DNA from: Psychrosphaera sp. F3M07
Lineage (GTDB): Bacteria; Pseudomonadota; Gammaproteobacteria; Enterobacterales; Alteromonadaceae
Direction of reading: 5' to 3'
DNA: 64,000 bases
NCBI RefSeq assembly: GCF_018860345.1
Contig: NZ_JAHKPJ010000004.1
Location: forward strand, 112,536-176,535
The notes beneath the pieces were generated by a model. That model saw only the letters and a list, made by a program, of their open reading frames with translations, had not been told where the DNA came from and did no database searches. Positions 58,872 through 64,000 of this stretch are shown piece by piece; the first letter of the stretch is position 1; every line of letters starts with the position of its first letter. The position numbers and the translations under genes were made by a program.

Positions 58872-59372
58872 TTAATAAGCTCCCGCTGCATAAGTTAATT
58901 CATAACTATGGCTATATATTTCAAGAATATTGCCAAATGGGTCTTCCATATAAATCATGCGATACGGTTTTTCATTTGGGTAATAATAACGCGGTTCTGC
59001 CATGCGTTTTTTACCGCCTGCTGCCACAATCTTTTCAACTAACTCTTCTAAATTAGGATCTTGAACGCAAAAATGGAAAATGCCGGTTTTCCAATATTCA
59101 AAGTTATTCTCGGGTTGTTGTTGATTAACAAATTCGAATAACTCAACCCCAATACGATCACCAGTAGATAGGTGAGCGATTTTAAATTTTTGCCAATTAG
59201 CACCAAATACGTCTGTGCACATTTCGCCGATTGGGCTGTTATCTTCGGTGATCACGGTAGGTTTCATAATCAAATACCAACCTAATACCTCTGTATAAAA
59301 CTTAACTGCGCTGTCTAAATCTGGCACGGAAATGCCAATGTGTGAAAATGTTCTAGGATATGGATTACTCAT
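58872..59372 (-). CDS. VOC family protein (glyoxalase-like)
   Basis: A 166-residue vicinal-oxygen-chelate fold protein with two beta-alpha-beta-beta-beta units; the opening FSHIGISVPDLDSAVKFYTEVLGW is the family signature and the second half has GIFHFCVQDPNLEELVEKIVAAGGK. Metal ligands such as H and E are consistent with glyoxalase or dioxygenase activity, but the substrate is not known. The ATG at 59372 has GAGGAAG upstream; an upstream start at 59402 would add an unlikely leader. Divergent from a LysR gene, its probable regulator. Confidence 0.85.
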   Translation of the reverse strand: MSNPYPRTFSHIGISVPDLDSAVKFYTEVLGWYLIMKPTVITEDNSPIGEMCTDVFGANWQKFKIAHLSTGDRIGVELFEFVNQQQPENNFEYWKTGIFHFCVQDPNLEELVEKIVAAGGKKRMAEPRYYYPNEKPYRMIYMEDPFGNILEIYSHSYELTYAAGAY

Positions 59373-59466
59373 TTTGACTTCCTCTATTGATGTAATAGGC
59401 AAAGTATATTCCTCATGATAAAGTATGAAAAATTATCAATTGTTATATTTATAAGTACATTTTGTA

Positions 59467-60357
59467 ATGATAAATCAAGTGTGGTTAAAAACCTTTTGCA
59501 CCTTAGTTGAGGTGGGGCACTTTACTCAAACGGCAGATAAACTGTTCATGACGCAGTCTGGTGTTAGTCAACATATTAAGAAGCTGGAACAGCAACTTGA
59601 TGTGGCTTTATTAGTGCGGGACGGTAAATCATTTCTATTGACTGACTCAGGTGAACAGCTATTTCAAAAAGGCAAAGAACTGCTTAAATCCTCTGAAGAA
59701 TTAGAAAGTTTAGTCAGACATGACGAAACACATGAAGGGCGCATCAAGCTTGCGTCGCCAGGGAGTGTTGGATTAAGGCTCTATCCGCACTTGTTAGAGA
59801 TTCAACAATCTTTCCCTAAGTTAATTATTGATTACACGTTTGCGCCAAATAAACAGATTGAGCAAGCGGTTGCAGCCCGTCAGTTAGATTTAGGTTTAAT
59901 CACGCAACTAAGTAATTTAAGTAATGTTGTCAGTCATAAAGTTGGCGTTGAGCCGCTGGTATTGGTAACGGCAAAAAATGTGGATACCATCAATTGGGAT
60001 ACTTTGATAAAACTTGGTTTTATTTCCCATCCTGACGCTGAGCACCACGCTCGGTTATTGTTGAGTAAAAATTTCCAACAATTTGAACATGTCGATCAAT
60101 TTATTCATAAAGGGTTTTCTAATCAAATTAGCTTGATATTACAGCCGGTGAGTAAAGGGTTTGGGTTTACCGTTTTGCCTTTACATGCTGCAAAGGCATT
60201 CCCACATCAAACATTGATTAATATCCATGAACTTGAATGTTCTGTGAAGGAAAACCTATATTTATGTTTCAATCGGCAGTCAATTCAAGCTAATCGGGTT
60301 AAATTTATCAAAACAACCCTGTCTAAATATTTGAATAAGTTAGCTGTAACTCGTTAA
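59467..60357 (+). CDS. LysR-family transcriptional regulator
   Basis: A 296-residue regulator with the N-terminal winged helix-turn-helix (HFTQTADKLFMTQSGVSQHIKKLEQQL, about 17-43) and a C-terminal periplasmic-binding-like effector domain (about 90-290). It is divergent from the VOC gene across 94 bases, the standard layout for a LysR regulator and its target, so it likely controls that gene. It converges on the patatin gene with a 4-base overlap. Effector unknown. Confidence 0.9.
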   Translation: MINQVWLKTFCTLVEVGHFTQTADKLFMTQSGVSQHIKKLEQQLDVALLVRDGKSFLLTDSGEQLFQKGKELLKSSEELESLVRHDETHEGRIKLASPGSVGLRLYPHLLEIQQSFPKLIIDYTFAPNKQIEQAVAARQLDLGLITQLSNLSNVVSHKVGVEPLVLVTAKNVDTINWDTLIKLGFISHPDAEHHARLLLSKNFQQFEHVDQFIHKGFSNQISLILQPVSKGFGFTVLPLHAAKAFPHQTLINIHELECSVKENLYLCFNRQSIQANRVKFIKTTLSKYLNKLAVTR

Positions 60358-61505
60358 TTCACTTCTTGTTTGCCAGTTAAACCAAGAAAAGACATGATCT
60401 CATCTTTTTGTTTTAAGCCATCTTCGTAACCCAATTTGATTAGTTCTTCGGTAAATGGTTTTTCAAACATTAAGTAACTCATCATTGCAGACTCAGATTT
60501 CTTGGAAATACCGATAAAGCGCAATAAAAAGCGGATCGCTGAAGGCATTTTATTGTAATGCTGTGCCGCCAATTTATTAAAGCAGCGACTTGGGTTTATT
60601 AACAAACTCTCAACTTTGGTTAATCCTGCTTTATCTTCTGAGGTGTGGTTAAGGGTTGAATTTATTCTTTCCATGCGTTCTAAATCGGCATTTAAAGAAT
60701 CGGTGAAAATAGTCTCTAATAAATGACCAGTAATGGCGGCCGTATTAGGGTGAAACTCTGACTCACCGTAATACTTATCTTGTTTTGGCTGTTCCACCCC
60801 TATGATCAATATTTTATTGGCGCCTAAATGCACAGCAGGACTTAATGGTGATAATTGGTGAATTGCACCATCCCCATAATAAGAATTACCTATTTTGACA
60901 CTTGGAAATAATAAAGGAATTGCAGCTGAGGCCATTAAATGACGAGTGGTTAAAACGGTTTTGACGCCTTTTCGTTTCGCTCTTTGCCATTCTTTATTGC
61001 CGCTTGATTGAAAAAAAGCAATGGAGTCACCGTCACTATAACTAGAGGCTGCAATGGAAACGGCATCCAAGTGGCCGGTTAAAATATTTCTATCAATTCG
61101 TTTGTAATCTATTAATCCAGATAGCAAGTTTTCAAGCGGTTTATTGTTTAACAAACTGGTGGCTCTGAGTTTTCCAGTTCTGGTATATTTCGAAAAATAG
61201 TTTTTAAAAATATAGCCAAATACCCCAGTCCAACTCCCAACATACACTTGTTCGGTTTTGAAATTTTTCCAAACCCATTCTGTCTTTTTCACACCTAAGT
61301 GAAAACACGATGCGTGACAAGCCATGGATACGGCATTAATTGCACCCGCTGACGTCCCACAAATGACTTTAAACGGCGATTTTTGATTACGAGGTAATTG
61401 TGATGCTATCGCTTTTAATACGCCAATTTGATACGCAGCACGCGCGCCGCCACCGGTTAACAATAGTGCGTTAGTTGATTCTTTTGCAGGAGAGGAGAAT
61501 ATCAT
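60354..61505 (-). CDS. patatin-like phospholipase
   Basis: A 383-residue protein of the patatin family (lipid acyl hydrolase). The oxyanion motif GGGARAAYQIGVLKA, the nucleophile Ser52 in GTSAGA, and the catalytic dyad partner in YGDGAIHQL are present, so it is probably active. It is close to the RssA-type patatins of gammaproteobacteria but longer. No signal peptide, so cytoplasmic or membrane-associated. The physiological lipid is unknown. Confidence 0.87.
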   Translation of the reverse strand: MIFSSPAKESTNALLLTGGGARAAYQIGVLKAIASQLPRNQKSPFKVICGTSAGAINAVSMACHASCFHLGVKKTEWVWKNFKTEQVYVGSWTGVFGYIFKNYFSKYTRTGKLRATSLLNNKPLENLLSGLIDYKRIDRNILTGHLDAVSIAASSYSDGDSIAFFQSSGNKEWQRAKRKGVKTVLTTRHLMASAAIPLLFPSVKIGNSYYGDGAIHQLSPLSPAVHLGANKILIIGVEQPKQDKYYGESEFHPNTAAITGHLLETIFTDSLNADLERMERINSTLNHTSEDKAGLTKVESLLINPSRCFNKLAAQHYNKMPSAIRFLLRFIGISKKSESAMMSYLMFEKPFTEELIKLGYEDGLKQKDEIMSFLGLTGKQEVN

Positions 61506-61604
61506 TATAGGTTTTTTTATTTAATCCGATTACATAATGGGAGTTTACCGTTGGATTCTAGCTTAAAAAGTCAGATCTATAAATTGTTCTTTTGTTATAG
61601 GGTC

Positions 61605-61633
61605 TTGCAACCAATTTCAGTTTAAGTAATAAT
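61605..61633 (+). promoter_or_regulatory. promoter of 4.5S RNA with GC-rich discriminator
   Basis: TTGCAA at 61605-61610 and AATAAT at 61628-61633 are separated by exactly 17 bases. The following GCGCGCCGC is a strongly GC-rich discriminator in an AT-rich region, the mark of promoters subject to stringent control. The mature RNA begins about 40 bases further on, so a short 5' leader is expected. Confidence 0.75.
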
Positions 61634-61678
61634 GCGCGCCGCTTAGAGAGCAGTCTTCTGTTTATTTATGCAGCACTA

Positions 61679-61790
61679 TGGTAACTCCATTGGTTCTCTC
61701 GCAACGATAGCTCGTGAACTTGGTCAGGCCCGGAAGGGAGCAGCCACAGCAAGTGACTCGTGTGCCGGGATGTAGCTGGTGGGGTTGCCA
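61679..61790 (+). ncRNA. ffs: 4.5S RNA of the signal recognition particle
   Basis: Conserved core GGTCAGGCCCGGAAGGGAGC, followed by the CAGCCACAGC and GTGTGCCGGGATGTAGCTGG halves, matches the E. coli 4.5S RNA domain IV loop (GGAA tetraloop and symmetric loop) that binds Ffh. The ends pair over 10 bases (61679-61688 with 61781-61790). Length about 112 against 114 in E. coli. Ends are from pairing, so exact termini are approximate. Confidence 0.95.
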
Positions 61791-61800
61791 CCAATCCTTT

Positions 61801-62306
61801 TTAATTCAATAGCTTAAAGTATAAGTAAGTTTCATTAATTCCCTTGTTACTACTATAAAGTTATCGATATTTAATATTAACAAAGCTCCTCGCCACTCGA
61901 CCTTATAAATATCACCTTTAATATATATCTTAAAATTAACTCACCTAAGTGTATTTTCGATTGATATTGTGTCTCATAAACAAGTATCCTTTGTTAAGGG
62001 TTTGTTTATCTTTCATTTTATGCAACGTTAAGCTGAACATCATTCCCAGTTGAAACATAAATAGTGCAAATTGAGTAGGCTAAATAAGTTTATCTACTAC
62101 GAAGAGTGCGGGAAGATTAAGTAGATCCTAAGGACAAGGCGTTATTTGTCATCCCAACATCGTTAACAGACACTTAAACAGAGCCATTATTCAGATATAT
62201 TCTGCTTTGATGGTTATAACAAATAGCCGTTAACATGGTAGAAAATTAAAGTTGAGCAGACCTTAGTATTACTGTTATCAAGTAGTTAAAAACAATAGGA
62301 ATTTAG
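61801..62306. other. gene-free stretch between 4.5S RNA and the RpiR gene
   Basis: About 500 bases with no plausible reading frame and no tRNA or recognised RNA. AT-rich with several short inverted repeats and a -10-like site; the right end must hold the RpiR promoter. I see no clear feature. Confidence 0.4.
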
Positions 62307-63155
62307 ATGAGTGCGATAGCGATAATTAAATCGATAAAAAATACGCTAACAAAAAATGAACTAGAGATTGCCGATTTTTTATTACAAGCGCCTCAAGTAA
62401 TTAAAACATTATCATCGAAAGAACTGGCCGCCGCTATTGGTGTAAGCCAATCAAGCATAATTAAGTTTTCTCAGAAGCTAGGTTATAAAGGTTACCTTGA
62501 GTTTAAATTAGCCATGGTTGAAGCTGTTAACGCTAAAGTGGTAGATACGGATTGGCTTGGTAACATATCTTTAAAAGATAACTTTGAACAACTATCGCAG
62601 AAATTACTCGCCAGCAAAAACAACGTATTAAGTGAAACCTCTAGCCTAAATAATGTCAGAAATATTGACGAGGCTGTTAAAGCTATCATGGCGGCAAACC
62701 GCATATTGGTTAGCGGTATTGGCGCTTCAGGGTTAGTCGCAACCGATTTGAGCTATAAATTACAAAAAGTTGGAAAAGCGGCTAATGCAGAGCCAAATGG
62801 ACATATTCAAATTCCTTACTGCTCAACCTTTGGCAAAAAAGACCTACTCTTTTGCATCAGTGAATCAGGTAATACATCAGAAGTTGTTGAAGCCGCTACC
62901 GTGGCTAAAAAAAATGGCGCTGTGGTTATCAGTTTGAGTAGCTTTGGCAGTAATAAACTAAACAATGTGGCTGACATTAAGTTATATACCGTGGCTGAAA
63001 AGTCATCGGTACGTTTATCTTCTATTTTATCCAGAACGTCACAAGAATTTGTTATTGATTTGTTGTTTATCGTATTAACTCAATCGTCAGCAAGTAGCCG
63101 AAAAATGGTTGAGAAATCAAACAAAGCAATTAAGAGTTTTATTGAAAAGCGTTAA
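62307..63155 (+). CDS. MurR/RpiR-family transcriptional regulator
   Basis: A 282-residue regulator with an N-terminal HTH-6 domain (about 1-77: TKNELEIADFLLQAPQVIKTLSSKELAAAIGVSQSSIIKF) and a C-terminal SIS sugar-phosphate-sensing domain (about 120-250: ILVSGIGASGLVATDLSYKLQ, ISESGNTSEVVEAA). It precedes an FAD-linked D-lactate-type dehydrogenase gene, which it may control. Not HexR by sequence look; closer to the MurR/YfeT type. Ligand unknown. Confidence 0.88.
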   Translation: MSAIAIIKSIKNTLTKNELEIADFLLQAPQVIKTLSSKELAAAIGVSQSSIIKFSQKLGYKGYLEFKLAMVEAVNAKVVDTDWLGNISLKDNFEQLSQKLLASKNNVLSETSSLNNVRNIDEAVKAIMAANRILVSGIGASGLVATDLSYKLQKVGKAANAEPNGHIQIPYCSTFGKKDLLFCISESGNTSEVVEAATVAKKNGAVVISLSSFGSNKLNNVADIKLYTVAEKSSVRLSSILSRTSQEFVIDLLFIVLTQSSASSRKMVEKSNKAIKSFIEKR

Positions 63156-63219
63156 CCGCTTTTGACTCAATCATTGATGGTTCTATAGCCTGATGCCAGT
63201 CTCGAAACTGTTGTCCATA

Positions 63220-63241
63220 ACCACCCCCCTAATAGGGTGGT
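63220..63241. promoter_or_regulatory. ACCACCC/GGGTGGT inverted repeat
   Basis: Seven-base arms at 63220-63226 and 63235-63241 with an 8-base loop lie 65 bases after the RpiR gene and 76 bases before the dehydrogenase start. No T tract follows. It could be an operator or a weak terminator. Confidence 0.35.
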
Positions 63242-63317
63242 GGAATTGAATAAATTTATAGGCAATACTGTCAGATTATATTGTGTAACCTTAATTTTCT
63301 GACTGTTAGAGTAACCT

Positions 63318-64000
63318 GTGTCTTTACCTATTTCTTTTTTAACTCGTGTAAATCAACTTCTGCCAAAACATCGTGTGATCACTCAGATCATTCAACGGCG
63401 GGCTTATGGTACCGACGCGAGTTTTTATCAAATGACACCTGAGTTAGTTGTTAAAATTGTCGATCTTCAAGAGATGCAGGCGTTTGTTGCACTAGCTCGC
63501 GAATACAAAGTTGCCATAACTTTTAGAGCCGCTGGTACCAGTTTATCTGGTCAAGCAGTGTCCGACTCTGTTTTGGTGTTATTAACTGCGGATTGGACTC
63601 AATCAACTATCTTAAATGATGGTTTACAGATAAAAGTACAACCTGGGTTAATTGGCGCCAAAGTTAATCAAATATTAGCCCCACATCAACGTAAGATAGG
63701 GCCAGATCCAGCCTCAATTAATACATGTAAAGTCGGTGGTATAGCGGCTAATAACGCGTCAGGCATGTGTTGTGGAGTTAAAAATAATAGCTACCATAGC
63801 TTACGTGATATCACGCTTGTTTTAGCTAATGGCGCTATTTTAGATACCAGCAGTAAACAAAGTCGTGAGCAATTTAGCCAACAAAACTCAGGCTTAATTG
63901 AGCAGATAAAAACTTTATCTGAACATGCGAAAAATACACCTGCATTAGTTGAAAAAATCCAACGAAAATACCGGTTAAAAAACACCACAGGTTATGGCAT
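63318..64000 (+). CDS. FAD-linked oxidase/D-lactate dehydrogenase-type protein, N-terminal part
   Basis: The gene starts near GTG at 63318 and is cut by the window edge, so only about 227 residues are visible. They form an FAD-binding type 4 domain (PCMH/VAO superfamily): ITQIIQRRAYGTDASFYQMTPELVV, the FRAAGTSLSGQA nucleotide-binding motif, and the KIGPDPASINTCKVGGIAANNASG stretch. This is the N-terminal half seen in Dld-II/YdiJ-type enzymes, which add a C-terminal 4Fe-4S domain. A lactate or 2-hydroxyacid substrate is likely but unproven. Partial at the right edge. Confidence 0.8.
   Translation, partial: MSLPISFLTRVNQLLPKHRVITQIIQRRAYGTDASFYQMTPELVVKIVDLQEMQAFVALAREYKVAITFRAAGTSLSGQAVSDSVLVLLTADWTQSTILNDGLQIKVQPGLIGAKVNQILAPHQRKIGPDPASINTCKVGGIAANNASGMCCGVKNNSYHSLRDITLVLANGAILDTSSKQSREQFSQQNSGLIEQIKTLSEHAKNTPALVEKIQRKYRLKNTTGYG

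Noticed and set aside
1-64000. CRISPR arrays, prophage and insertion sequences
   Set aside because: No regularly spaced direct repeats, no transposase, integrase, Cas or phage structural genes were seen anywhere in the window.

Overview
The window is a 64 kb chromosomal stretch of a marine-type gammaproteobacterium. The low-GC base composition, the order lptG-lptF / pepA-holC-valS, the block mazG-relA-rlmD-barA, the pair DciA-type gene / M23 peptidase-secA, and the flagellar accessory genes flgT and flgP all point to the Alteromonadales, most like a member of the Colwelliaceae or a neighbouring family (Colwellia, Thalassotalea or Psychrosphaera type). The order-level assignment is an inference from gene order and protein resemblance; the genus is not resolved. 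No insertion sequence, prophage, integrase or CRISPR array was found. Most of the window is core genome.

Layout. 1-7.4 kb: LPS export permeases lptF/lptG (minus) divergent from pepA-holC-valS (plus). 7.4-9.6 kb: a small accessory module (SPFH protein, ribbon-helix-helix protein, PH-domain membrane protein) behind a strong inverted repeat, then a periplasmic phosphate-binding-like protein. 9.8-17.2 kb: mazG, relA, rlmD (minus) divergent from the hybrid sensor kinase barA. 17.2-25.8 kb: DciA-like protein, M23 peptidase, secA, a beta-barrel-like outer membrane protein, mutT, prfB (with its programmed +1 frameshift) and lysS. 25.8-30.6 kb: thioredoxin-like protein, L,D-transpeptidase, Hpt protein, flgT, flgP and a DUF2750 protein. 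30.6-36 kb: YgiQ-type radical SAM protein, PAP2 phosphatase, EctR/CosR-type MarR regulator, proB and tRNA-Arg(CCU). 36-42.4 kb: sterol desaturase-family hydroxylase and a Fur-box-associated iron operon (DUF4856 lipoprotein, imelysin, TonB-dependent receptor). 42.7-48.7 kb: a periplasmic solute-binding protein and a MacB-type ABC exporter with three tandem periplasmic adaptors. 48.8-52.5 kb: a four-gene operon of exported proteins and lipoproteins carrying LPP20-like and CsgG/FlgT-C-like domains. 52.8-61.5 kb: RpiB-family isomerase, glutathionylspermidine synthetase/amidase, diguanylate cyclase, KefB-type antiporter, VOC protein, LysR regulator, patatin. 61.6-64 kb: 4.5S RNA, RpiR-family regulator, and the start of an FAD-linked D-lactate-type dehydrogenase cut by the window edge.

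How parts fit together. The most informative regulatory observation is a perfect 14-bp palindrome lying over the -10 element of proB. It resembles the operator described for the MarR-type regulator EctR1, and a gene for such a regulator is directly upstream of proB; this suggests osmotic control of proline synthesis. The least understood module is the 48.8-52.5 kb operon, whose products look like relatives of the flagellar outer-membrane ring accessory proteins FlgP and FlgT, while separate genuine flgP and flgT genes lie 20 kb away. All family assignments are from reading the translated sequences by eye; no database search was run.
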